Assembly (NCBI GenBank): GCA_015061955.1
Contig: SUVO01000002.1
Location: forward strand, 94,633-158,632
Source: Verrucomicrobiaceae bacterium
GTDB lineage: Bacteria; Verrucomicrobiota; Verrucomicrobiia; Opitutales; Intestinicryptomonadaceae
Length of the DNA: 64,000 nt
Reading direction: 5' to 3'
Position 1 is the stretch's first letter. The number at the start of each line of letters is the position of its first letter. Positions 52,141 to 61,417 of the stretch are shown one piece after another. Both the position numbers and the translations under genes were made by a program. The notes below the pieces were generated by a model, which had not been told where the DNA came from, did not search any database, and was given only the letters and a program-made list of their open reading frames with translations.

Positions 52141-53505
52141 TTACTTTTTTAAAGGTTTACCTTGCCATGTTCCAGATAACGACTCTAAGAATTTTACAAG
52201 ATTCTTTTTGTCTTCATCGGTTAATTTTACACCAGTTTGATATTTTGCCATAATATCAACAGCTTTATCCAATTCTTTAGTTGAGCCATCGTGGAAGTAT
52301 GGGGCTGTCTGCGCTACATTACGCAAGGTTGGTGTTTTGAATTTATGGGTATCGCGAATATCTTTTGTATGCGAAACCAATCCGTTATCGTTAATTTTAC
52401 CAACATTACCTCTGTTTTGGAAATAATTATCGACCAAGCCCATATATTCAAATGTTTGTCCACCCAAGTTTTGTCCGGCATGACAAACCGAACAATTTGC
52501 ACTTTTAAAGATTTCATAACCTTTTTTAGCTTCTTCTGATATTGCCGATTCATCGCCCTTAAGATATTTATCGAATGGCGAATCTGGTGTAATGAGTGTT
52601 TTTTCAAACTGAGCTATTGCATCGGTTATAGTTTCTTTTGTGAAACCTTGAGGATATACTTGCTTGAAGTCTTTTGCAAACGACGTATCTTTCGACAAAC
52701 GTTTAGCGATAGCATCCCACGAACCACCGTCCATTTCAACGCTATTCATAGGTGGACCTCCTGCTTGTTCTTCAAGATTTTTTGCTCGACCATCCCAGAA
52801 TTGTTTTACATTGAATACTGCGTTATACACAGTTGGTGCATTGATGTCGCCTTTTTGTTTGCGAATGCCTGTTGATGTTTGAAGTGCATCTACGCCAGCA
52901 TTGTCAAGAGGATGGCAAGTTGCGCACGATACCGATTCATCTCCTGATAAAGCTTTATGATGATACAATATCGAACCTAACTTTGCTTTACGCAAATCTA
53001 CATCTATTTTTTCGGGGATAGGCCATACTGGTTCGTTTGCGAATTTTTTAGCAACACCAGATTTTGCATTTAAAATTTTTCTCTGCGATGCAACCCAATC
53101 TAAAATTACCTGTTTTTCGTTTTCGGTAATATTACTTTTCCAGTGTACAAGCTTAAATGCCATTGGAGGCATTGAACCATTCTTTACAGCATATTCAATT
53201 TTAGCCAACACTGTTTCATTTGCTGGCTTTCCAGCTTTGATATCTTCGATAGCTTCGGTTATATCAAAATATTTTAAACCTTCTGAAATATCGGCTTTTA
53301 TAGGCAAGTTTACTAATGGGATTTTTGCATAGAATGGCAATTGTGCATTTTTACTATGGCACAGCACACATCCAGCTTCATCAAGAGTAAACAGGGCTTG
53401 TTTGTCTATACTGCCACTTGGTATGTGTGATGTATTTGAAATTACTATGTATGCACCTACTGCAATTACACTTGTCAACGCAATTAGAACTTTTTTATTT
53501 TTCAT
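52141..53505 (-). CDS. Probable tri-haem cytochrome c peroxidase (YhjA/CCP-like)
   Basis: A 454-residue periplasmic enzyme with a membrane anchor/signal (residues 5-23). It has three haem-binding CxxCH motifs: CVLCH at 46-50 in an extra N-terminal haem domain, CATCH near 195 and CSVCH near 340 in the two bacterial cytochrome c peroxidase/MauG-type haem domains, with the linker PPMNSVEMDGG between. The extra N-terminal haem and membrane anchor match the E. coli YhjA type (465 residues), which reduces H2O2 with quinol electrons. Axial ligands were not assigned. It stands alone with its own terminator. Confidence 0.88.
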   Translation of the reverse strand: MKNKKVLIALTSVIAVGAYIVISNTSHIPSGSIDKQALFTLDEAGCVLCHSKNAQLPFYAKIPLVNLPIKADISEGLKYFDITEAIEDIKAGKPANETVLAKIEYAVKNGSMPPMAFKLVHWKSNITENEKQVILDWVASQRKILNAKSGVAKKFANEPVWPIPEKIDVDLRKAKLGSILYHHKALSGDESVSCATCHPLDNAGVDALQTSTGIRKQKGDINAPTVYNAVFNVKQFWDGRAKNLEEQAGGPPMNSVEMDGGSWDAIAKRLSKDTSFAKDFKQVYPQGFTKETITDAIAQFEKTLITPDSPFDKYLKGDESAISEEAKKGYEIFKSANCSVCHAGQNLGGQTFEYMGLVDNYFQNRGNVGKINDNGLVSHTKDIRDTHKFKTPTLRNVAQTAPYFHDGSTKELDKAVDIMAKYQTGVKLTDEDKKNLVKFLESLSGTWQGKPLKK

Positions 53506-53589
53506 AGAGTAAAATGTTATTTCTTTTCCTTAGAAATAGTGTTAAATATTTTTCTATACGCAACAAAAAATTTTCTAACAACAAATTTT

Positions 53590-54318
53590 TTATTCATCGA
53601 TAGGTGCAAATTCAGAAGTACTTGCCCATCCAGTTTTACCCGATGGAGTTTGCACATAGTTAAAGTTTGTATTACGCTTTAAAATTTTTGCAAAAGTACC
53701 TTCTTGAACGGTCGATGAAATTGGCGCATGAGGGGTTGGTGCCAACCGTAGTGCAACGTCGTCAGTTAGGGCTATTGCAGTGTTTCTTATGTTGTTGCAT
53801 TTTACAATTCCAATAGCACCAACAACTGTAATTATTGCAAATATTATTGCCAAAAATATGTATGCAGAAATTTTCTTTAAGTACATTCTGGGTATGCAAA
53901 TAAGTACAACCATAATCCAAAATGCAACCATTGTTACTATTATCCATTCAAATTCCGACAATTCTAACAAGTACATTTCTACTGCTGATTTTTCAGGAAG
54001 TTTAATACCATTATCTTTTGCAAACAACTTCAGATTTGCTTCGGCTTCGCGAAGACGTGGTTGTTGTACAAAGGCTTTCATATAATACAACAGTGCTTCA
54101 CCTTTTTTATTTAGTTTGGCACAGGCATTTGCCATATTAAAGTACAACTCGGCAGAATTACCTCCTTGATTTATTGCATTTTGATAATTTTGCATAGCTT
54201 GAGCATAGTTGTTTTTTTTATAAGAACTATTTCCAAGCATTAGGTATTCTTGTGCTGTCTGAGCATTGAGTGTCAAAGACAGAAGGCACATTGTAAGAAT
54301 TTGCAAAATTTTTTTCAT
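53590..54318 (-). CDS. BatE-like TPR and SH3-domain membrane protein
   Basis: A 242-residue exported/membrane protein: signal peptide residues 1-19 (LTLNAQTA), a TPR pair (about 25-100, GNSSYKKNNYAQAMQNYQNAI), two transmembrane helices (about 128-150 and 155-178), and a C-terminal bacterial SH3-like domain (DVALRLAPTPHAPISSTVQEGTFAKIL...TPSGKTGWASTSEFAPID shown in parts). This is the BatE layout at the end of Bat operons, implicated in aerotolerance and oxidative-stress survival. The gene follows batD by 8 bases. Confidence 0.8.
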   Translation of the reverse strand: MKKILQILTMCLLSLTLNAQTAQEYLMLGNSSYKKNNYAQAMQNYQNAINQGGNSAELYFNMANACAKLNKKGEALLYYMKAFVQQPRLREAEANLKLFAKDNGIKLPEKSAVEMYLLELSEFEWIIVTMVAFWIMVVLICIPRMYLKKISAYIFLAIIFAIITVVGAIGIVKCNNIRNTAIALTDDVALRLAPTPHAPISSTVQEGTFAKILKRNTNFNYVQTPSGKTGWASTSEFAPIDE

Positions 54319-54326
54319 GAGATTTT

Positions 54327-56195
54327 CTATTTCAGTTGAGTGTGAATTTTCTTTAGGTTTTGCATTAATTCTTTAATGTTTATAGAAGATTTATCTAAAC
54401 CACCATAATTGATAGCATCTACACCTGCAAAGAATGTGCTTATGGTATCGATATCTTCTTGCTGAAAACCTTTTTCAAGCATAATTTCAATTGCCTGACG
54501 CAACAATATAGCATCGCTTTCTGTCTGACTGCTTGCGGCAAGGGCATTTTGAATTGTTTTACGCGCATTTTCTAAAAAGAGCGCTGTATCATTGTTTTCG
54601 GTAGCTTTTTTTGCGAGTTTTAAGAAGTGCAATGCGTTCTTTTGCGACCTTATTTTCTTTGCATAAATTGGGTCGTTTTCTAATTTTAATTTATTCGTTT
54701 TTGCTACAATGAAAATTGCTACTGCCAGTAGTATTAAAATTTGAATTATCCAGAACAATGGCGATTTAAACAAGGATGTATCGCCAGATACATTTTGTGT
54801 GTTTATTATTTTATCAAAATTAGGTTCAGGCGATTTTTCGTTTGTTTGTTTCGATTCTACTTTAGTTTGTACAACGCCAGTAGGAGCAACGCTTATATTC
54901 GCACCATCGAGCGACAGTGTTTGATACTGTTCTTTTTCTGGATCAAAAAAGCTAAATTCAATTTTTGGTGTTTTTGTTAAATCGGGTTTCTTTGGCACTA
55001 TTGTATAACGGAAATTTTTTATTCCAACGTATTGCATCCCATTGCTTTCATCGGCGAATGATGATTTTGCTCCGTATGTTTTCCAATCTGGGTGCTTTTC
55101 AAAACTTGGTGCTTTTACTCGGGTAAAATTGCCCATTCCCATAACATCTACCGATACTATGCAAGGTTCTCCAACGCTGATGCTTTCTGGCTCAACTTTC
55201 ATAGATGATAGCGAAAATTTACCAACAGCACCATTGAATGAGGCAGGTTTATCTTTTTCTGGCAAATCTGATACTGTTATGTTTTTATCGTCTGTCGATG
55301 TTTCAAATGGTATTTGGTTTGGCATTCCAAAAGTTATTGAAAATGGATTTGCTGAAAACTCTTGAACAAATATTCCATTTGTGTTGAAATCTAAATTATA
55401 TGAACCAGCTTTCAACGGGGTGACAAGTAAATCGTAAGATATTGTATTATTGCCGTTATCATCGATTTTTGTTTTGTATTTATCTTCAAAGATAGTGCAA
55501 TCGAATGCGTCAGATTTATTTACTTGGGGAAAAATTCTTGCTATTTTGAAACCTTCGTTTGCAAGTTCTTTACTGAACGAGAACACCAGTTTGCAAGGGA
55601 TAGCTTCGCCCACATAAATTTTCTTTTTAGGTAATTCCAACTTTAAAGATATATGATCCGACAGCTTGCCTAACTCGCGTTTTCGCTGATCTTGAGCTTG
55701 TTGTATGTTCTGCATTCGAACATTTTGCATATTGCGCATACGCTGAAATATAGATGGGAACCCAAAAGCGTCGTCGTCGTCATCAAAGAATGGATTTTGT
55801 TGCGATTGTTGAGGCGTTGCATTTTTATCTACAATCAATTTTGCTGGTGCAATAGCATATTTCTTTTTGTTGTATTCTACATGCCATTCTGGAACAGTAA
55901 ACTGACCTTCGTCGGATGCGTGTACAAAATATATCAATTCTGTTTGTGAGGACGTTTTACCGTTGATAATCGACATTCTATGACCACTACTTGTACCTAC
56001 TATTTTCAGACCTTGTGGCATAGGTATAGCCGATTGATCTATGCTTCCACGCAGACCTTCTAATATGATGGTATATTTAGCAGTTTCGCCAGGGGCTATT
56101 GTAGAGGGAGTAAATCCACCACCTTTAATTTGTTGGGCAAAAACTGATACAGTTGCCAATACTGTTATAAATGCTGATAATAATAATTTTTTCAT
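54327..56195 (-). CDS. BatD-like protein (oxygen-tolerance family)
   Basis: A 622-residue protein starting at the ATG 56195 (MKKLLLSAFITVLATVSVFA, signal peptide); a TTG nine bases upstream is less likely. The exported part is several Ig-like beta domains typical of BatD: GFTPSTIAPGETAKYTIILEG near the start, KKKIYVGEAIPCKLVFSFSK, and SVGEPCIVSVDVMGMGNFTRVKAPSF. A C-terminal transmembrane helix (about 475-495) and a cytoplasmic helical tail follow. Acidic DDDDDAF stretch near residue 145. It lies between batBC and batE in the operon. Confidence 0.85.
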   Translation of the reverse strand: MKKLLLSAFITVLATVSVFAQQIKGGGFTPSTIAPGETAKYTIILEGLRGSIDQSAIPMPQGLKIVGTSSGHRMSIINGKTSSQTELIYFVHASDEGQFTVPEWHVEYNKKKYAIAPAKLIVDKNATPQQSQQNPFFDDDDDAFGFPSIFQRMRNMQNVRMQNIQQAQDQRKRELGKLSDHISLKLELPKKKIYVGEAIPCKLVFSFSKELANEGFKIARIFPQVNKSDAFDCTIFEDKYKTKIDDNGNNTISYDLLVTPLKAGSYNLDFNTNGIFVQEFSANPFSITFGMPNQIPFETSTDDKNITVSDLPEKDKPASFNGAVGKFSLSSMKVEPESISVGEPCIVSVDVMGMGNFTRVKAPSFEKHPDWKTYGAKSSFADESNGMQYVGIKNFRYTIVPKKPDLTKTPKIEFSFFDPEKEQYQTLSLDGANISVAPTGVVQTKVESKQTNEKSPEPNFDKIINTQNVSGDTSLFKSPLFWIIQILILLAVAIFIVAKTNKLKLENDPIYAKKIRSQKNALHFLKLAKKATENNDTALFLENARKTIQNALAASSQTESDAILLRQAIEIMLEKGFQQEDIDTISTFFAGVDAINYGGLDKSSINIKELMQNLKKIHTQLK

Positions 56196-56197
56196 AA

Positions 56198-58675
56198 TTA
56201 CCAATCCTTGTAGTTGGAATCTTCAAATCTTCTTTTTTGTTCACCGAAGCCACGCAATGGCAGAATTTTTTCATCTTCTTTCATCGATTCTAACAAATTC
56301 TTAGCTTCTGCTTTTGTCATAACACCTTCGGCTTTTCTATAATTTTCCTTAGCTTTTTCTTCTCCAGATTTTGCTTGTTGCGATTGTTCTTGCTTTTGTT
56401 TTTGTGTGGCTTGCTCTTTGGCTGAAGCCTTATTTTGTTCTTTTTGAGATTCTGATTTCTGTTGTTGTTGCGATTGTTCTTTAGGATTTTTATTTTGATT
56501 TGGTTTAGATTTATTTTCTACAGCCTGTTCATTCTTGTTTTGTTGAGCCTTGTTGTTATTATCTTGGTTTTGTTTGTCTTTTTTATTTTCGTCGGGGTTA
56601 TTTTGATTTTGTTTATCTTTTTGCGACTGGCTTTGATTATCTTTATTTTTTTTATCAGAATCTTTGTTATCTTTGTTTTGTTGCTGATTTTGCTGGTTAT
56701 CTTTATTCTGCTGATTTTGCTGATTATTATCTTTATTCTGATTGTTTTGCTGGTTTTGTTTGTTATCTTGGTTTTGTTGATTATTTTGATTATCTTCGTT
56801 TCTGACTAGCTTTTTTAAATCTTCTTTTAATTGCTCAAGCGATTTTATTTGTTCACGCAACGATGGAACAGCCTTCTGAATTTCATCTAATTGTGCAGTT
56901 TGATTTTTCAATTTAGACAATGTTTTATCTGCTACTTCTTTATTTTCTTTTGCGAAAGCAATGTTTGTGTTTAATGTAAGTGCATCGTTATAGAGGTTTG
57001 TTGCTGTTTGAACATCGTCTTGTGCTTTTTGCCAAGCCGACTTGCTTTTTTGCGAGTCATTTTCGATGTCGTTAGGCAACTTTTGTAGCGTTTCACACTG
57101 CATTATGGCTTGTTGTAATTGTTGTTGAAATTGTTGGTTTTTTAACGGACTGTTTTTCAGAATTTGCTTTTTCTGTTCTTCATTTTTAGCGTCTTTGAGC
57201 ATTTGTTGCTCTTTTTCTAAGAGAGGTTTCCCTGTTTGTAAGAGTTGTTTACCAATTTGTGTTATGTTAGTGTGTTGGGCTGATGCTTGTTGCATTTTAG
57301 ACATCAACTCTGCAGGAATTGGTGCTTCTACAAGTGGATTTATAGCTGTCTTATATTTAGTGTTTGCTATATTGTAAATGGCATTTGCCTGAAGTTTATA
57401 ATCTTCTGGTGCAAGTTTCATAGAATGCTCAAATAAATCTTGGGCATTTTGATAATCTTGATTGTTATATGCGTCGATTCCTTGATTGAAATAATCTTTT
57501 GCTGTTGGTTGTTTTGGGGGTTCTTCTTTTTTTACAGGTTTAATTTCTTCTATTTTTTGAGGAACTTCTTGTTTTAGTTGTACTGGTTGTTTAGGAGAAT
57601 TTTGTGCATACAAATTGTTATCCGACATTGTTGCTAATATACCTACAAGCACAATTGCTATGTTTACACTTCTGCGTGAAACAAAAAACTTTCTTGTGCC
57701 AATCAATGTTTCTAAGGCAATAAAGATTATTGCTATTATGAGTGGAATTTGAAATCGTTCGATAGGTGTACGTTTCATACGCGATGCCAATTCTTCTTCT
57801 GGCGATTTTTTTATGCCATCGTTTAAGATTTTTTCTACCGATTCGGTTGATAGCGCTCCATAAAAACCACCTGTTGCTTGTGCAATTTTAGTTAATACAA
57901 CTTCGTTTAGTTTACTTTTTACAATATTACCTGATTCATCGCGAAGTTTTGTAGAGCGTCCACGTTCATCGGTTATAGAAATTACTTCGCCCTTAATATT
58001 GCCAACTCCAAGCGTATAGATTGTTATACCATCTTTGGAAGCTTCTTGAGCTTTAGATAGGGCATCGGCTTCAAGTTGTTCACCATCGCTTATGAGTATT
58101 ATTATTTTTTTTGCTGAAGATTTAGCAAAGGCAACTTCTGCCTCGGTAATTGCTGATGCAATATTTGTTCCACCACGCTGAATTACATTTGTATCAAGAG
58201 CATCGAGCGACATTCTGAAGGCATCGTAATCGAGAGTTAGAGGGCATTGCAAAAATGCTTGTCCACTAAATGCTACAATTCCAATGCGATCGCCACGCAA
58301 CATTCTTGCAATGTCGATTACTGCAAGTTTCGAGCGTTCTAAACGATTGGGGATAATGTCTTCTGCCAACATACTTTTTGAAGTATCGATAGCAAAAATT
58401 ATATCTACGCCTTTTGCTTTTGTTTCTTCCCATCTATATCCGTATTGAGGGCGAGCCAAAGCTATACAGATTATTGCACAACCCAGTGCAAACATAGCAC
58501 ACTTTAACATATATTTTGTTTTACTATATGTCTTAGAAAGTTCGGGCAGTAATTTTGCCGATGCGAATGCTTCGAGGTCTTTTTTGCGTCGGCGTGATGC
58601 CAACACAAAAACTGCTATTATTCCGACAACCACAATTGCCGCTACATATAACCAATTTGGACAATGAAAGTTCAT
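56198..58675 (-). CDS. BatB-BatC fusion: VWA domain, TPR repeats and Gln/Asn-rich tail
   Basis: An 825-residue protein joining functions encoded by two genes in many Bat operons. Residues 1-90 contain two transmembrane helices; a VWA domain follows with a complete MIDAS start DTSKS (97-101) and TNIASAI near 167; a third helix is near 313-335. A BatC-like TPR (YFNQGIDAYNNQDYQNAQDLFEHS) lies near 395-420, then a long helical region. About residues 625-770 are almost entirely Gln, Asn, Lys and Asp, a prion-like low-complexity tract. It overlaps batA by four bases and batD by none. Confidence 0.88.
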   Translation of the reverse strand: MNFHCPNWLYVAAIVVVGIIAVFVLASRRRKKDLEAFASAKLLPELSKTYSKTKYMLKCAMFALGCAIICIALARPQYGYRWEETKAKGVDIIFAIDTSKSMLAEDIIPNRLERSKLAVIDIARMLRGDRIGIVAFSGQAFLQCPLTLDYDAFRMSLDALDTNVIQRGGTNIASAITEAEVAFAKSSAKKIIILISDGEQLEADALSKAQEASKDGITIYTLGVGNIKGEVISITDERGRSTKLRDESGNIVKSKLNEVVLTKIAQATGGFYGALSTESVEKILNDGIKKSPEEELASRMKRTPIERFQIPLIIAIIFIALETLIGTRKFFVSRRSVNIAIVLVGILATMSDNNLYAQNSPKQPVQLKQEVPQKIEEIKPVKKEEPPKQPTAKDYFNQGIDAYNNQDYQNAQDLFEHSMKLAPEDYKLQANAIYNIANTKYKTAINPLVEAPIPAELMSKMQQASAQHTNITQIGKQLLQTGKPLLEKEQQMLKDAKNEEQKKQILKNSPLKNQQFQQQLQQAIMQCETLQKLPNDIENDSQKSKSAWQKAQDDVQTATNLYNDALTLNTNIAFAKENKEVADKTLSKLKNQTAQLDEIQKAVPSLREQIKSLEQLKEDLKKLVRNEDNQNNQQNQDNKQNQQNNQNKDNNQQNQQNKDNQQNQQQNKDNKDSDKKNKDNQSQSQKDKQNQNNPDENKKDKQNQDNNNKAQQNKNEQAVENKSKPNQNKNPKEQSQQQQKSESQKEQNKASAKEQATQKQKQEQSQQAKSGEEKAKENYRKAEGVMTKAEAKNLLESMKEDEKILPLRGFGEQKRRFEDSNYKDW

Positions 58676-59712
58676 GGCAATGTTCTAAATTTTGTGTTCG
58701 CTAATATCAATTTTATTCCAAGAATAGCTAATGCACCTATTGCAAAATATTGGAATAATTCTATGTATGATGTGAAATTTCTAAGTTTTACGGTAGTTTT
58801 TTCAAGGCGATCAATATCTTTGTATATTGCATTTAATTGCTTGAGTGAATGTGCTCGATAATATTTACCACTTGTTATTTCTGCTATCTTTTTTAGTGTT
58901 CCATCGTCGCCAGCACTCAAAGCTGTTCCGTTTGCTACTACTGGACTACCATTGCTATTACGCAATACTTTATTGTTTTCGTCCATTGCAGCCATAGGGA
59001 CCCTGCCTTCGTTCCCAACAAAGATTGTATATATTTTGATATCGAATGTTGCAGCTGCTTCGGCGGCTGCTATCGGTGAAATTTTGCCAGCATTATTTTC
59101 GCCATCGGTAAGAAGTATTATAACTTTTGACTTTGCGTTTTTTAAGTCGCGTAGTTTGTTTACACTTAAGCCTATTGCTGAACCTATTGCAGTTCTGTTT
59201 GGATCAATAGCTCCAATATCCATACGTTCTTGATTTTGCAATAGCCAATCGTGATTGAGTGTCATGGGTGATACTAAAAAGGCATTTGCGGCAAAAGCTG
59301 TCATACCAATACGATCATTGGGACGATTTCTTATAAATTCATCTATCACCTTTTTAACAGCATCTAAGCGTGTCATTGGATTAAATCTGTCGGTAGTAAA
59401 GTCGAGGGCAGCCATTGAGCCAGACAAGTCTATGGTAAGCATAATATCTATGCCACTTTCTTCGCGTTCTATATAACCAATACCTTGACGTGGTCGGGCT
59501 AAGGCTATAATCAGAAGTGCCAACGCCAACATAGATAACAGAAATTTTATTCTGCCAGGTTTTGATTTGTTTTTCTTTGCGGCGATACCTGCAACAGCAA
59601 TACTTGAAAAAGTTATTGAAGCATTTCTACCACTAGCACCTCTAAGCAATGCTAATATTGGTAAAAGTACTAACGCCCAAAGAAATTCTGGATTTGCAAA
59701 GTCGAAGTTCAT
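58672..59712 (-). CDS. BatA-like von Willebrand factor A protein
   Basis: A 346-residue inner-membrane protein. Helices lie at about 9-25, 56-72 and 320-338, the usual BatA topology (the RxxxxL N-terminal DUF1550-like segment is present). The VWA domain begins DIMLTIDLSGSMAALD with MIDAS DLSGS at 95-99 and RTAIGSAIG near 165. BatA works with BatB in MoxR-linked chaperone or envelope complexes. The gene overlaps batBC by four bases and the DUF4381 gene by four bases. Confidence 0.9.
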   Translation of the reverse strand: MNFDFANPEFLWALVLLPILALLRGASGRNASITFSSIAVAGIAAKKNKSKPGRIKFLLSMLALALLIIALARPRQGIGYIEREESGIDIMLTIDLSGSMAALDFTTDRFNPMTRLDAVKKVIDEFIRNRPNDRIGMTAFAANAFLVSPMTLNHDWLLQNQERMDIGAIDPNRTAIGSAIGLSVNKLRDLKNAKSKVIILLTDGENNAGKISPIAAAEAAATFDIKIYTIFVGNEGRVPMAAMDENNKVLRNSNGSPVVANGTALSAGDDGTLKKIAEITSGKYYRAHSLKQLNAIYKDIDRLEKTTVKLRNFTSYIELFQYFAIGALAILGIKLILANTKFRTLP

Positions 59713-60482
59713 TGTTTGGAAGATTTTTGTTTTTCCTTAATTAAGCGCAGATTATCGTCTTCAACAAATTTTTTAGATGTTTCAAAAATTTGCGTTCTTT
59801 CGTTTTTAGAGAACGAGTGTTTTGCAAATTTTGCCATATCGGCAAGCTTTAAGATTTCTGCTAAATCTTGTTTTGATTCGTTGCTGAAGATTTTACTTTG
59901 ATGTGCTATTTCTAAAAATTCTTGAGTTGTTCTTTCAGGAGCTGGAATACTATAAACTTTATCGATGTAGTCGCGTACTATCTGACTAACTTCTTCGGCA
60001 TAAGGCTTTACTTCTAAAGCATCGGCTATTTTTAGCAGAGCTTGAAAACGAACAACTGCTTCTTGATACGGGGTTAAGATAGGTTTCTTTTTTGGCTTAA
60101 ATATAAATGCTAAAACGGTGATTAAAGCTATAATTCCACCAATTAACCAATATTTATATTTTTCAAAAAAGGTTTCTCCAATTTTATCGGTAGCAGGGTT
60201 TATTTCTGAAAAGAAAGTTTTTTGCAACTGTTGCTTTTTTGCCTCTAATTGTGCTTTGCGTTGTTTTTCAATCTCTTCAGGCGATGGTTGTTGTGGAACT
60301 TGTATATTGCTTTGTTGTGGAGCAATAGGTGTTAAATTTTGTGCCTGATATGGAGTTTGAGGAGTTTGCTGTGTATTTAATTGTGGAATATTGTTTGTAC
60401 TATTTTGTGCCGAAAGTACGCACGCCATAAAACAACTAAAAACAAAAGAAAATCTTAGTAATGTTGTAAAAAGCTTTTTCAT
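59709..60482 (-). CDS. DUF4381-like Bat-operon membrane protein
   Basis: A 257-residue protein: signal peptide (residues 1-25), a Gln/Pro/Asn-rich linker (26-75, repeated PQQ and QQTPQTP), a transmembrane helix (about 112-130) and a cytoplasmic helical domain (140-240) with FQALLKIADALEVKPYAEEVSQIVRDYIDK. The place between the DUF58 and batA genes and the RDYI/RTTQEFL helices match DUF4381. The linker composition echoes the Gln/Asn tail of the BatBC fusion. Function unknown within the operon. Confidence 0.75.
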   Translation of the reverse strand: MKKLFTTLLRFSFVFSCFMACVLSAQNSTNNIPQLNTQQTPQTPYQAQNLTPIAPQQSNIQVPQQPSPEEIEKQRKAQLEAKKQQLQKTFFSEINPATDKIGETFFEKYKYWLIGGIIALITVLAFIFKPKKKPILTPYQEAVVRFQALLKIADALEVKPYAEEVSQIVRDYIDKVYSIPAPERTTQEFLEIAHQSKIFSNESKQDLAEILKLADMAKFAKHSFSKNERTQIFETSKKFVEDDNLRLIKEKQKSSKQ

Positions 60483-61399
60483 TTCTTTGATCGTTTCTCG
60501 AAGAATTTACGCAATGTTGTTATGAATGGTTTATCGGTATGGGCTTCAAGAAGATCTATTTTAGATTTAGCCAATGCCAATTTGAAATTACGCAGACGCT
60601 CCATATTTATACGTTCGTATTCTTTGCACACTATTTCTGACGATGTATTTATTTCTACTATTTCACCGGTTTCACTATCTTCAAGTGTTATTACGCCAAG
60701 ACCTCTTGGTAATTGTAATTCGCGATTATCTATAAGCTCGAAACATACAAGGTCGTGCCTTCTATTTGTTATGTCTAAGGCTTTAAATACTTCAGACGAA
60801 GCGTCTTTATAATTGGGTAGTTTGCCATCTGGACCTTGAAGAAAATCGCTAATCAAAACAACAATAGCCTTACGCTTTAGCATTCGATTAACTTCTTCTA
60901 AGGCTGACGCAATATTTGTACCTTTGTGCTTGGGTTGAAATGCTAAGATGTCGCGAATTAAACGCAAAATATGGCGACGTCCTTTGCGTGGTGGAATTAT
61001 ATGCTCGATACCATCAGAGAATAACGCAAGCCCAACTTTGTCGTTATTGCGTGCAGCCGAAAACGCCAAAGTACTTGCCAATTCTGCTGCAAGTTCGCGT
61101 TTAGATATTGCAGAGCTTCCGAAATTGCCACTAGCCGATAAATCTACAGCAATCATCATAGTTAGTTCACGTTCTTCGCGAAATTTTTTAACGTGAGCTT
61201 TTCCAGTACGAGCTGTTACATTCCAGTCGATAGTTCTAATTTCATCACCGAATGCGTATTCACGAGCTTCTTCAAAATCCATACCACGACCTTTGAAAAC
61301 GCTATGATACGCTCCGGCAAGAGCATCGCTGACTTGCCTATTTGTGCGAATTTCAATTTGTCGCACCTTTTTGAGCATTTCTGTAATGTTGTCGCTCAT
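60479..61399 (-). CDS. DUF58 family protein (Bat operon)
   Basis: A 306-residue cytoplasmic protein with a VWA-like fold. The DUF58 hallmark GRGMDFEEAREYAFGDEIRTIDWNVTART lies near residues 37-65, and a metal-binding-like MIAVDLSASGNFGS near 84-96. It follows moxR by 18 bases and overlaps the DUF4381 gene by four bases. Proteins of this type accompany MoxR ATPases and VWA proteins; the MoxR-DUF58-VWA set is thought to act in protein complex assembly. Motifs are complete. Confidence 0.9.
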   Translation of the reverse strand: MSDNITEMLKKVRQIEIRTNRQVSDALAGAYHSVFKGRGMDFEEAREYAFGDEIRTIDWNVTARTGKAHVKKFREERELTMMIAVDLSASGNFGSSAISKRELAAELASTLAFSAARNNDKVGLALFSDGIEHIIPPRKGRRHILRLIRDILAFQPKHKGTNIASALEEVNRMLKRKAIVVLISDFLQGPDGKLPNYKDASSEVFKALDITNRRHDLVCFELIDNRELQLPRGLGVITLEDSETGEIVEINTSSEIVCKEYERINMERLRNFKLALAKSKIDLLEAHTDKPFITTLRKFFEKRSKK

Positions 61400-61417
61400 A
61401 AAATTAGGCTTTTATTT

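Noticed and set aside
56460..56800. CRISPR-like or tandem DNA repeat in the batBC gene
   Set aside because: Repetition follows the reading frame of Gln/Asn codons with no fixed unit or spacers.
56462..56809. 115-residue hydrophobic open frame on the plus strand
   Set aside because: It is the antisense of the Gln/Asn-rich tract of the BatBC fusion, whose repeated CAA/AAC codons read as Leu/Val/Ile on the other strand.
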